DNA of 37,572 nucleotides from Flavobacterium sp. BFFFF2 (lineage in GTDB: Bacteria; Bacteroidota; Bacteroidia; Flavobacteriales; Flavobacteriaceae): NCBI GenBank assembly GCA_002256385.1, contig NKJD01000033.1, positions 1 to 37,572 of the forward strand, written 5' to 3'. Of the stretch, positions 8,263 through 15,713 are shown piece after piece. Each line of letters opens with the position of its first letter. Positions within the stretch are counted from its first letter, which is position 1. Both the position numbers and the translations under genes were made by a program. The notes beneath the pieces were generated by a model. It was not told the origin of the DNA. It did no database searches and was given only the letters and a program-made list of their open reading frames with translations.

Positions 8263-8661
8263 TTACCCCACTTCACTTTTTTGCTTGGAAAAAAAATGCA
8301 TCAATGCCACTAACCAAGCTGCAATGAGCAAAGTGCCCCCTATTGGCGTAAGCAATCCAAACATTTTAAAGCTTAAACCAGCCAATGGTAATAGCACCAA
8401 TAAGTAGATGGAGCCCGAAAACAATATGGTTCCTGACAGCGTCAGCCAAAATATGATTCGGCTGCGTTTGGCCGAAAATTGGTGTTCCAACCCAAGATAC
8501 AGCAAAAAAAACGCCATGTAGAACTGATAACGAACGCCCGTTTCAAAAGAACTTAATGCGGCTGGCGTGAGTACTTTTTGAAGGGCATGTGCGCCAAAGG
8601 CACCTAAAATAATGGCTAACAAACCTAAAATCAAGGCGGCAATACGTGCTGGATTGTTCAT
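8263..8661 (-). CDS. DUF423 family small membrane protein
   Basis: A 132-residue protein with four hydrophobic segments. It carries the DUF423 (YwdK/YgdD) signature: an N-terminal LGLLAIILGAFGAHAL, then the conserved FETGVRYQFYMAFFLLYLG, and a C-terminal LTPIGGTLLIAAWLVALM. The molecular role of this widespread family is unknown. It is transcribed away from the saccharopine dehydrogenase gene, and the two -7 elements abut. The ATG at 8661 fits the family N-terminus. Confidence 0.9.
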   Translation of the reverse strand: MNNPARIAALILGLLAIILGAFGAHALQKVLTPAALSSFETGVRYQFYMAFFLLYLGLEHQFSAKRSRIIFWLTLSGTILFSGSIYLLVLLPLAGLSFKMFGLLTPIGGTLLIAAWLVALMHFFSKQKSEVG

Positions 8662-8686
8662 GGTAAAGGTGTTCTATTTACAAAGG

Positions 8687-8702
8687 CAAATGTATACCTT
8701 TG
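8687..8702. promoter_or_regulatory. Two divergent -7 promoter elements lying back to back
   Basis: CAAATGTA (8687-8694; TACATTTG on the minus strand) is followed directly by TACCTTTG (8695-8702, plus strand). Both match TAnnTTTG, pointing to the DUF423 gene and the saccharopine dehydrogenase gene. The ATGs lie about 26 and 18 bases away, giving very short leaders. Confidence 0.6.
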
Positions 8703-8719
8703 CGGCACAAATGTAAGGC

Positions 8720-10060
8720 ATGAGATCCATTTTATTAATAGGTGCTGGCCGATCAGCATCGTCTTTGATTCGGTATTTACTCGAACAATCAACCCAACAG
8801 CACATTCATTTGCGCATCGCCGATTTATCGCTCGAATTGGCCACACAAAAATGTGCAGGACATCCGAATGCCACGCCATTGGCATTGGATATTCACAACC
8901 AAACCCAGCGGCAAACCGAAATTTCACGCGCCGATTTAATCATATCGATGTTGCCCGCTTTTATGCACCTTGAGGTGGCGCAAGATTGTGTGACGTTTGG
9001 CAAACACTTGGTCACCGCCTCGTATGTGAGCGACGGCATGCAAGCCTTGGATGCGGCTGTACGTGAAAAAGGCTTGGTTTTTATGAATGAAATCGGCCTC
9101 GACCCGGGCATTGACCACATGAGTGCCATGCAAATACTGGACGAACTGCGGGCACAAGGCGCACACATCCATCATTTTGAGTCGTATTGCGGCGGGCTCA
9201 TTGCCCCAGAATCAGATACAAATGCTTGGCACTACAAATTTACGTGGGCACCCCGAAATGTGATTTTGGCCGGGCAAGGTGGTGTGGCAAAATTTCGCCA
9301 AAATGGCCAGTACAAATACATCCCGTATTCACAGTTATTTAAACGCACCGATGCCTTGCATATTGAAAATTGGGGAGACTTTGAAGCCTATGCCAACCGC
9401 GATTCCATGAAATATGAATCGCTGTATAATTTGAATGGGATTGACACCTTATATCGGGGAACCATCCGCCGAATGGGATACAGCGCCGCTTGGGATCAGT
9501 TAGTAACCCTCGGATTAACGGATGATTCGTATGTGTTGCCGCACACAGATAAATTGACTTACCGCGACTTTTTAGCCGCCTTTTTACCCGAAACACAAGG
9601 ACAAAGTGTGGAACAAAAAGTCCAATCGTTTTTTAACATATCAGATAATGATGTGGCTTGGAAAAAATGGCAAGACATGGGCTTGTTCCGAACAGACGTC
9701 AAATTCACCTTAGCGAGCGCCAGCCCAGCCCAATTGCTCGAAGAAGTGTTGGGGAACGCTTGGAAATTAGAAGCGGGCGACAAGGACATGATTGTAATGT
9801 ACCACCGATTTGGGTATGAACTCAATGGCAAAACCTACCAAAAAGACAGCACTTTGGTGTGCTTGGGCGACGACCCCACGTTTACAGGCATGGCCAAAAC
9901 AGTGGGCTTACCCGTTGGCATGGCGGCTTTGCGCATTTTGAATGGACAAATTACTACGCCAGGCGTTCAGATTCCGGTGAAACCCGAAGTGTATGAACCA
10001 ATCTTGGTCGAATTGCAGCAATACGGCATTCATTTTACCGAAACCACCACCGAAGTTTAA
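8720..10060 (+). CDS. Saccharopine dehydrogenase family protein
   Basis: A 446-residue protein with an N-terminal Rossmann motif (ILLIGAGRSASSLIRYLL, about 4-21), then ISMLPAFMHLEVA and the conserved catalytic-domain stretch NEIGLDPGIDHMSAM. HFESYCGGLIAPES...WHYKFTWAPRNVI is typical of the glutamate-forming saccharopine dehydrogenase (LYS9-like) group. This enzyme interconverts saccharopine with glutamate and aminoadipate semialdehyde, using NAD(P), in lysine metabolism. Direction and exact substrate cannot be settled here, and no lysine-ketoglutarate reductase gene is adjacent. The 3' end overlaps the mutS stop codon by three bases. Confidence 0.88.
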   Translation: MRSILLIGAGRSASSLIRYLLEQSTQQHIHLRIADLSLELATQKCAGHPNATPLALDIHNQTQRQTEISRADLIISMLPAFMHLEVAQDCVTFGKHLVTASYVSDGMQALDAAVREKGLVFMNEIGLDPGIDHMSAMQILDELRAQGAHIHHFESYCGGLIAPESDTNAWHYKFTWAPRNVILAGQGGVAKFRQNGQYKYIPYSQLFKRTDALHIENWGDFEAYANRDSMKYESLYNLNGIDTLYRGTIRRMGYSAAWDQLVTLGLTDDSYVLPHTDKLTYRDFLAAFLPETQGQSVEQKVQSFFNISDNDVAWKKWQDMGLFRTDVKFTLASASPAQLLEEVLGNAWKLEAGDKDMIVMYHRFGYELNGKTYQKDSTLVCLGDDPTFTGMAKTVGLPVGMAALRILNGQITTPGVQIPVKPEVYEPILVELQQYGIHFTETTTEV

Positions 10061-12699
10061 TTCGATTTGACCACCATTTTTTTCAACTCATTTAATTTCA
10101 TCAAAGCTTCCACAGGCGTCAATGTATTAATATCCAATTGGGTTAAATCGGTTCTGATTTCTTCGAGCATGGGGTCATCCATCTGAAAAATGGACAATTG
10201 CAGTTCGTTTTGCGGAGCACTGATGCGCTCCTTCACCTGATTGTGCTGGTTGTTTTTTTCTAATTTCTTCAGCAATTTATTGGCTTTTTGCACCACCATT
10301 TGCGGCATCCCCGCCATTTTGGCCACATGTATTCCAAAACTGTGGGCGCTGCCTCCGGGGCTTAATGTGCGCATAAATAACACCGTATCTTTGAGTTCTT
10401 TGACTGACACATTGTAATTTTTGATGCGGGCAAATTGGTCGGCCATGTCGTTCAGTTCGTGGTAATGGGTGGCAAACAATGTTTTGGGTGCGGCCGGGTT
10501 TTCGTGCAAAAATTCGGCGATGGCCCACGCAATGGAAATCCCATCATAGGTGCTGGTGCCACGGCCAATTTCGTCCAATAGAATCAAACTTCTTTCTGAT
10601 AAATTATTCAAAATGGATGCGGTTTCGTTCATTTCAACCATAAAAGTAGATTCGCCCATCGAAATGTTATCGCTGGCCCCTACCCTGGTGAAAAGCTTGT
10701 CCACAATGCCCATGTGCACCGAATCGGCGGGCACAAAACTGCCCATTTGGGCCAGCAAAACAATGAGGGCCGTTTGACGTAATATGGCCGATTTACCCGA
10801 CATATTGGGCCCTGTAATCATGATGATTTGCTGCGTTTCACGGTCCAAATAGACATCGTTGGCAATGTAAGGCACATCGGGCGGCAAACGCTTTTCAATA
10901 ACCGGGTGACGTCCTTGGCGGATGTCTAATGCAAAACCTTCTTCTAAAACGGGGCAGCAATACCGGTTGTCAATAGCCAATTGCGCAAAAGACATCAGGC
11001 AATCTAACTGGGCAACCAGTTGGGCGTTTCGCTGAACGGGCAATATGTATCCGACCATCCATTGCACCAACTGTTCAAACAATTGCTGTTCAATTTGGTA
11101 TATTTTTTCTTCGGCACCTAAAATTTTTGCCTCGTATTCTTTGAGTTCTTCAGTAATGTAACGCTCCGCATTTACGAGCGTTTGCTTGCGAATCCAGTCG
11201 GCGGGGACTTTGTCTTTGTGGGTATTGCGCACCTCAATAAAATACCCAAACACATTGTTAAAGGCAATTTTTAAAGAGGGAATATCGGTTCGGGCGGCTT
11301 CTCGTTTTTCAATGCCGTCTAAGTATTCTTTGCCCGAAAAAGCCAATGCGCGTAATTCATCTAAAGTGGCATCGACGCCCGGCGCAACCACATTGCCTTT
11401 GGAGATGGCAGCTGGTGCATCGGGGTGTAACATGCTTTTAATTTTTGCCCGCAACACCGCACAGTCGTCCAATTGTTCGCCCACTTGGCGAACAGCCGCT
11501 TGGTTTGCTTGCATGGCCAATGCCTTGATCGGTAAAATGGCTTCCAGCGAATCATATAAATACCACACCTCGCGCGGGTGCACTTTGCCAGCAGCCAATT
11601 TTGAAATCAAGCGTTCCAAATCGGACATGCTTTGAATTTGCTGTTGAAAAGCTTGCAAAGCCTCGGTGTCTTGGACCAAATATTGCACCACCTCGTGTCG
11701 CTGGCGAATGGCGTCTATTTTTTTTAACGGAAAAGCCAACCAGCGTTTGAGTAGGCGGCCACCCATGGGCGATTTGGTTCGGTCAATCACATCAAGCAAG
11801 GTCACGGCCAACGGATCATTGGCTTGGTACAGCTCCAAGTTGCGCATGGTAAACCGATCCATCCACACATATTCATCATCTAAAATGCGCTGAATGGAAG
11901 TAATGTGTTGAATTTTATTGTGTTGCGTTTCTGATAAATAATACAGAATGGCTCCTGCTGCAATGAGTCCTTCATTGAGTTCTTCAAACCCAAATCCTTT
12001 AAGCGATTTGGTTTCAAAATGCGAAGTCAGTGCCTGTTGGGCATAATCTTCTTTAAAGACCCAATCTTCTAGGTAAAAGACATTAAGCTCTGCGCGAAAC
12101 GTCTCAGACACCGTGGTTTTGTGCTGTTTTTGTACCAACACTTCCGTGGGCAAAAAGTTTTGAAGCAATTTATCGATGTAATCGGCATTCCCTTGGGCCG
12201 ATAAAAATTCGCCCGTGGACACATCAAGCAAGGCAATGCCCCAATTTTTTTTACCTACTTGCAAAGCCGCCAAAAAATTGTTGCTTTTGGCTTGAAGCAC
12301 CTCATCATTTAGAGAAACCCCAGGGGTTATTAATTCGGTTACGCCCCGTTTTACGATGGTTTTGGTCAATTTTGGATCTTCCAACTGATCGCAAATGGCC
12401 ACCCGCAAACCAGCCTTTACTAATTTGGGTAAATAAGTGTTCAATGAATGATGCGGAAAACCGGCCAAGGCGGTTTCGGTTTCAGATCCACTGCCTCTTT
12501 TGGTAAGTACAATGCCCAAAATACGGGCTGTTCGAACGGCATCTTCGCCAAATGTTTCGTAAAAATCGCCTACCCTAAACAACAAACAAGCATCTGGATA
12601 CTTCCGCTTGATGTCGTTGTATTGCTTCATGAGGGGGGTTTCTTTCTGGGTTGTATCTTTAGCCGCCAACGTGTAAATTTTTGAAAGCGAATGTAGCAT
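10057..12699 (-). CDS. mutS: DNA mismatch repair protein MutS
   Basis: Recognises mispaired bases and recruits MutL. An 880-residue protein with the domain I mismatch-contact motif FRVGDFYETFGEDA, the Walker A GPNMSGKSAILRQ, the signature STFMVEM, the Walker B LILLDEIGRGTSTYDG, and FATHYHEL, in normal order and length. The ATG at 12699 gives ten residues more than family members usually have. A TTG at 12669 would give an N-terminus beginning (M)AAKDTTQKETPLMKQY, closer to relatives, so the true start may be that TTG. It is convergent with the saccharopine dehydrogenase gene and divergent from the DUF1573 gene. Confidence 0.97.
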   Translation of the reverse strand: MLHSLSKIYTLAAKDTTQKETPLMKQYNDIKRKYPDACLLFRVGDFYETFGEDAVRTARILGIVLTKRGSGSETETALAGFPHHSLNTYLPKLVKAGLRVAICDQLEDPKLTKTIVKRGVTELITPGVSLNDEVLQAKSNNFLAALQVGKKNWGIALLDVSTGEFLSAQGNADYIDKLLQNFLPTEVLVQKQHKTTVSETFRAELNVFYLEDWVFKEDYAQQALTSHFETKSLKGFGFEELNEGLIAAGAILYYLSETQHNKIQHITSIQRILDDEYVWMDRFTMRNLELYQANDPLAVTLLDVIDRTKSPMGGRLLKRWLAFPLKKIDAIRQRHEVVQYLVQDTEALQAFQQQIQSMSDLERLISKLAAGKVHPREVWYLYDSLEAILPIKALAMQANQAAVRQVGEQLDDCAVLRAKIKSMLHPDAPAAISKGNVVAPGVDATLDELRALAFSGKEYLDGIEKREAARTDIPSLKIAFNNVFGYFIEVRNTHKDKVPADWIRKQTLVNAERYITEELKEYEAKILGAEEKIYQIEQQLFEQLVQWMVGYILPVQRNAQLVAQLDCLMSFAQLAIDNRYCCPVLEEGFALDIRQGRHPVIEKRLPPDVPYIANDVYLDRETQQIIMITGPNMSGKSAILRQTALIVLLAQMGSFVPADSVHMGIVDKLFTRVGASDNISMGESTFMVEMNETASILNNLSERSLILLDEIGRGTSTYDGISIAWAIAEFLHENPAAPKTLFATHYHELNDMADQFARIKNYNVSVKELKDTVLFMRTLSPGGSAHSFGIHVAKMAGMPQMVVQKANKLLKKLEKNNQHNQVKERISAPQNELQLSIFQMDDPMLEEIRTDLTQLDINTLTPVEALMKLNELKKMVVKSN

Positions 12700-12771
12700 T
12701 TAGGGCTTGGTTAACCTAAATTTTTTATCAAATTTTTAAGATTTTTTACCAGCAAAATACTTTTCTTTGCC

Positions 12772-12779
12772 TAGATTTG
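12772..12779 (+). promoter_or_regulatory. Candidate -7 promoter element of the DUF1573 gene
   Basis: TAGATTTG matches TAnnTTTG and lies 22 bases before the ATG at 12802. The leader between them is A-rich (AACCAAAAAAAATTAAGACC), as is usual for well-translated Bacteroidota genes without a Shine-Dalgarno site. Confidence 0.5.
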
Positions 12780-12801
12780 TTAACCAAAAAAAATTAAGAC
12801 C

Positions 12802-13263
12802 ATGAAAAAAATAATCCTAGTTGCAGCCATTGCTTTGTTCGGAATTACTTCTACACAAGCGCAATCAAAAAAAATGGACAAAAAATCGACTAAATCAGAA
12901 GCTCCTAAATTAGAAGGTGCTGGCATCGTTTTTGAAGAAGAAACCATCGATTACGGTAAAATTTCTCATAACGCAGACGGAAAACGTGAATTCAAATTCA
13001 CCAACAACGGAAACAAACCATTAGTGATTTCAAATGCGCAAGGATCATGTGGTTGTACTGTTCCTACATTTCCTAAAGATCCTATTGCACCGGGTGCTTC
13101 AGCCGTAATTGGGGTAAAATACGATACAAACCGCATTGGTGCTTTCACTAAAACAGTTACTTTGACTACCAATGTTTCTGACACGCCAAAAGTGTTAACC
13201 ATTAAAGGTGAAATTTTACCAGACGCTCCAGCAGAAGGAACTACTCCTGCTACAAAAAGCTAA
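12802..13263 (+). CDS. DUF1573 secreted protein
   Basis: A 153-residue protein with a signal peptide (MKKIILVAAIALFGITSTQAQ). One DUF1573 domain follows: IDYGKI...REFKFTNNGNKPLVISNAQGSCGCTVPTFPKDPIAPG and KTVTLTTNVSDTPKVLTIKGEI. This immunoglobulin/ASH-like fold with the conserved S-C-G-C-T is very common in secreted Bacteroidota proteins, but its role is not known. Codon use is A/T-ending and simple, unlike the neighbouring mutS, suggesting high expression. A Lys-rich linker (about 23-35) separates signal and domain. The gene is monocistronic, with its own promoter-like element and terminator. Confidence 0.9.
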   Translation: MKKIILVAAIALFGITSTQAQSKKMDKKSTKSEAPKLEGAGIVFEEETIDYGKISHNADGKREFKFTNNGNKPLVISNAQGSCGCTVPTFPKDPIAPGASAVIGVKYDTNRIGAFTKTVTLTTNVSDTPKVLTIKGEILPDAPAEGTTPATKS

Positions 13264-13286
13264 TTCACATTGAATCATTCATAACA

Positions 13287-13316
13287 AGCCACGCTTTTAC
13301 AGTGTGGCTTTTTTTA
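13287..13316 (+). terminator. Terminator after the DUF1573 gene
   Basis: A hairpin AGCCACGC / GTGTGGCT (8 bp including one G-T pair, loop of seven) is followed directly by eight T. It lies 24 bases after the stop codon. Confidence 0.85.
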
Positions 13317-13323
13317 TAATACG

Positions 13324-13863
13324 ATGGCAAAAAAAACCACCGACGAAATGAACCGCAAATCGGTTACTGAGTTCAAAGAAGCTGCAAAAACACCCCTCAT
13401 TCTGATTCTGAATGACATCAGGAGTTTACACAATATCGGGTCGTTCTTCAGAACAGCCGACGCTTTTTTGATTGAAAAAATATACTTGTGCGGCATTACA
13501 GCCACCCCGCCAAACAAAGAAATTAACAAAACGGCCTTAGGAGCTACTGAAACGGTTGCTTGGGAATACCGCGACGACATCGTGGCGCTCGTCCATGAAC
13601 TCAAGCAAGCGGGCATTCAAATTTTATCCGTTGAACAAACCCACCAAGCCATTTGGTTGCATGAGGTGGAAGCCGTTAAAAATGTCCGTTATGCTTTGGT
13701 GTTTGGTCACGAAGTATTTGGCGTACACCCAGATGTGATTGCCCTGTCTGATCAATGCATTGAAATTCCGCAATTGGGCACCAAACATTCATTAAATGTA
13801 GCCGTCAGTGGCGGCATTGCGGTGTGGGAATTTTACAAAAAATTAGCAGCGTTGCAGAACTAA
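13324..13863 (+). CDS. SpoU/TrmH-family RNA 2'-O-methyltransferase
   Basis: A 179-residue SPOUT methyltransferase that should transfer a methyl group from S-adenosylmethionine to a ribose in tRNA or rRNA. The three TrmH motifs are present: motif 1 LNDIRSLHNIGSFFRTADAF (about 30-49), motif 2 ALVFGHEVFGVHPDVI, and motif 3 CIEIPQLGTKHSLNVAVSGGIAVWE, which forms the trefoil knot and SAM pocket. No extra RNA-binding domain is present, so the target is not predictable. The start is ATG 13324, just after the DUF1573 terminator. The stop overlaps the stop of the convergent folK-dNK fusion. Confidence 0.92.
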   Translation: MAKKTTDEMNRKSVTEFKEAAKTPLILILNDIRSLHNIGSFFRTADAFLIEKIYLCGITATPPNKEINKTALGATETVAWEYRDDIVALVHELKQAGIQILSVEQTHQAIWLHEVEAVKNVRYALVFGHEVFGVHPDVIALSDQCIEIPQLGTKHSLNVAVSGGIAVWEFYKKLAALQN

Positions 13864-15005
13864 TTAATATTTGGTAACATCTTTTCTTCAATTAAGCGAA
13901 GGATGTATAAATAATCTTCTTGGCGTGAAATAAAATCCAGGTCGGTCACGTCAATCACCAAAATTTGAATATCGGTTTGTGATTTAATGAAGTCCAAATA
14001 GCCCGAATTGATGCGTTCTAGGTAGGCTGGTTCAATTTCTTGTTCGTAACTCCGCCCCCGTTTTTTAATGTTTTGCAACAACCTTTCGGTACTTTGATAC
14101 AAATAAATGTACAAATCGGGTTTGGGCATTTCTTTGTAAATGATGGAGAACATGGTTTTATACAACCGAAATTCGTCTTCTGTCAAGGTGACTTTGGCAA
14201 AAATGAGCGATTTAAAAATGTGGTAATCGGCCACTACAAAATCTTTAAACAAATCAAATTGCGACAAATCATCGCTGATTTGCTGATACCGATCGGCCAA
14301 AAACGACATTTCTAACGGAAAAGCATAACGGCTTTGGTCTTCGTAAAACTTGGGCAAAAACGGATTGTCCGCAAAACGCTCGAGTACCATTTTGGCGTTA
14401 AAATCTTCGGCAATTTTATGCGTTAGAGTAGTTTTACCTGCCCCAATATTCCCTTCAATGGCAATGTAATTGAGCTGATCTAAAGCCAATTTTTGAACGG
14501 GCGCCTGCAAGCGGGCCACCGGACTGGAAGGGCTGTTGTCGGGCGAAGCTTGCAACAACTGGGCCGCATTTTTCTTGAAAATGGGGTGTTGCCATTCTAT
14601 CTTTAAATCCAACAGTGGCACCAACACAAAATTGCGTTCGTGCATGCGCGGATGTGGAATGTGCAAGTGGTTTTCTTGGATGATTTCGTCGTCGTAAGTT
14701 AACAAGTCCAAATCAATTTGGCGGTCGGTGTAGCCTTCAGTTTTGGCACGTGTTCGCCCCATTTCCATTTCAATGTGCAACAAGGCATTCAATACTTCCT
14801 GTGCCGTTTTATGGGTGTGAATCAATGCTGCCCCATTGTAATAATCGGCTCCTTTATAGCCCCAAGAAGGCGTTTCGTAGAGCTTTGAAACCTGCGTCAC
14901 CGTACCTACCAACCGATGGATCAATTCGATGGCTTTTTGAATGTGTTCCGTTCGATTTCCTTGGTTGCTGCCTAAAGCGATTAGTGCTTGATGTTGCCAT
15001 TTCAT
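13860..15005 (-). CDS. folK: Fusion of HPPK (folK) and deoxynucleoside kinase
   Basis: A 381-residue two-domain protein. Residues 1-about 150 are 6-hydroxymethyl-7,8-dihydropterin pyrophosphokinase: ALGSNQGNR at 10-18, YETPSWGY, and the Mg-binding RQIDLDLLTYDD with Asp98 and Asp100. This domain acts in folate synthesis. Residues about 180-381 are a deoxynucleoside kinase: P-loop GNIGAGKTT at 185-193, ERFADNPFLPKFY, YLYQSTERLLQNIKKRGRSYEQ as the lid region. It phosphorylates deoxyribonucleosides for salvage. A Ser/Pro-rich linker joins them at about 154-170. The fusion is known in Bacteroidota. The gene overlaps the TrmH-type gene tail to tail (CTAA). Confidence 0.93.
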   Translation of the reverse strand: MKWQHQALIALGSNQGNRTEHIQKAIELIHRLVGTVTQVSKLYETPSWGYKGADYYNGAALIHTHKTAQEVLNALLHIEMEMGRTRAKTEGYTDRQIDLDLLTYDDEIIQENHLHIPHPRMHERNFVLVPLLDLKIEWQHPIFKKNAAQLLQASPDNSPSSPVARLQAPVQKLALDQLNYIAIEGNIGAGKTTLTHKIAEDFNAKMVLERFADNPFLPKFYEDQSRYAFPLEMSFLADRYQQISDDLSQFDLFKDFVVADYHIFKSLIFAKVTLTEDEFRLYKTMFSIIYKEMPKPDLYIYLYQSTERLLQNIKKRGRSYEQEIEPAYLERINSGYLDFIKSQTDIQILVIDVTDLDFISRQEDYLYILRLIEEKMLPNIN

Positions 15006-15098
15006 AGGCTACAAAGAACGGAAAATAGTAGGCCAGCACACAAAAAAAATGGCAAGTTGTTGAAAACTTTTATGCGTATAAATGGCTAATGGGATTGT

Positions 15099-15713
15099 TT
15101 AACCCAGATTATGCATTAGACTTTGTAATGAAACCAACACTTAAAAAAAAGTTTGCATTTGCAAACTCAAATTAAAAAAGTTGGTTCTTAATGACCTTTA
15201 AAAAAACAAATATAAACGCCATTAAAATGGGAAAAGGACAAAAAAGCTGGGAGTGCACGGACTTTTTATACCGCAGGTGTAGCAGCGCTACATTGAGGAT
15301 AAAAAACTGAAGTGATTTAGACTTTTTTGATTGAAGCGAAAAATGATGATTTTTATTCCAGATTGCAACCCAAATGATGTATTGGACTTTGTGATGAAAG
15401 GGAAAAGGACAAAAAAGCTGGGAGTGCACGGACTTTTTTTCCGCAGATGTAGCCAAGCTACATTGAGGACAAAAAAAGGAGTACATTTCCAGATTTGCAG
15501 TCATTTTTACTTGTAATAAAATTCTAATACATTATTTGGGTTTAAACTTTTTTGCACTGCATAGCAGCGCTACGGAGTAATAAAAAGGGGCAATATGGGG
15601 CGAAAAGACCATTTTGCAGCCAATTGAAAAAAGTCTAGATCAATTCTTATTACATTACCAGATTTGTAGTCATTTTTTAATGTAATAAATTTCTAATGCG
15701 TAATCTGGTTTTA
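15099..15713. repeat. Nested palindromic elements (A holding B holding A) at the ccoI 3' end
   Basis: The outer element A has inverted ends AACCCAGATTATGCATTAGA (15101-15120) and, reversed, AACCAGATTACGCATTAGAA (about 15689-15708). Inside it, element B (about 15308-15645) matches the intact element at 35781-35942. B is itself split by a second A-type element (15367-15545) with ends AACCCAAATGATGTATTGGA / AACCCAAATAATGTATTAGA. Both A copies carry a cassette starting GGGAAAAGGACAAAAAAGCT (15229 and 15400) that ends in a hairpin, TGTAGC-AGC-GCTACA (15278-15292) or TGTAGC-CAA-GCTACA (15448-15462). A small palindrome with AACCAAC/GTTGGTT ends sits at 15132-15186. No transposase is encoded. Confidence 0.75.

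Noticed and set aside
15172..15504. A 110-codon open frame on the minus strand
   Set aside because: It is made of the repeated cassettes of the palindromic elements (the same peptide KKSVHSQLFCPFP appears twice) and has no protein-like features.
15099..15713. An integron attC array
   Set aside because: Hairpins are present, but there is no integrase of the IntI type, no cassette genes and no attC core sites; element nesting explains the pattern better.
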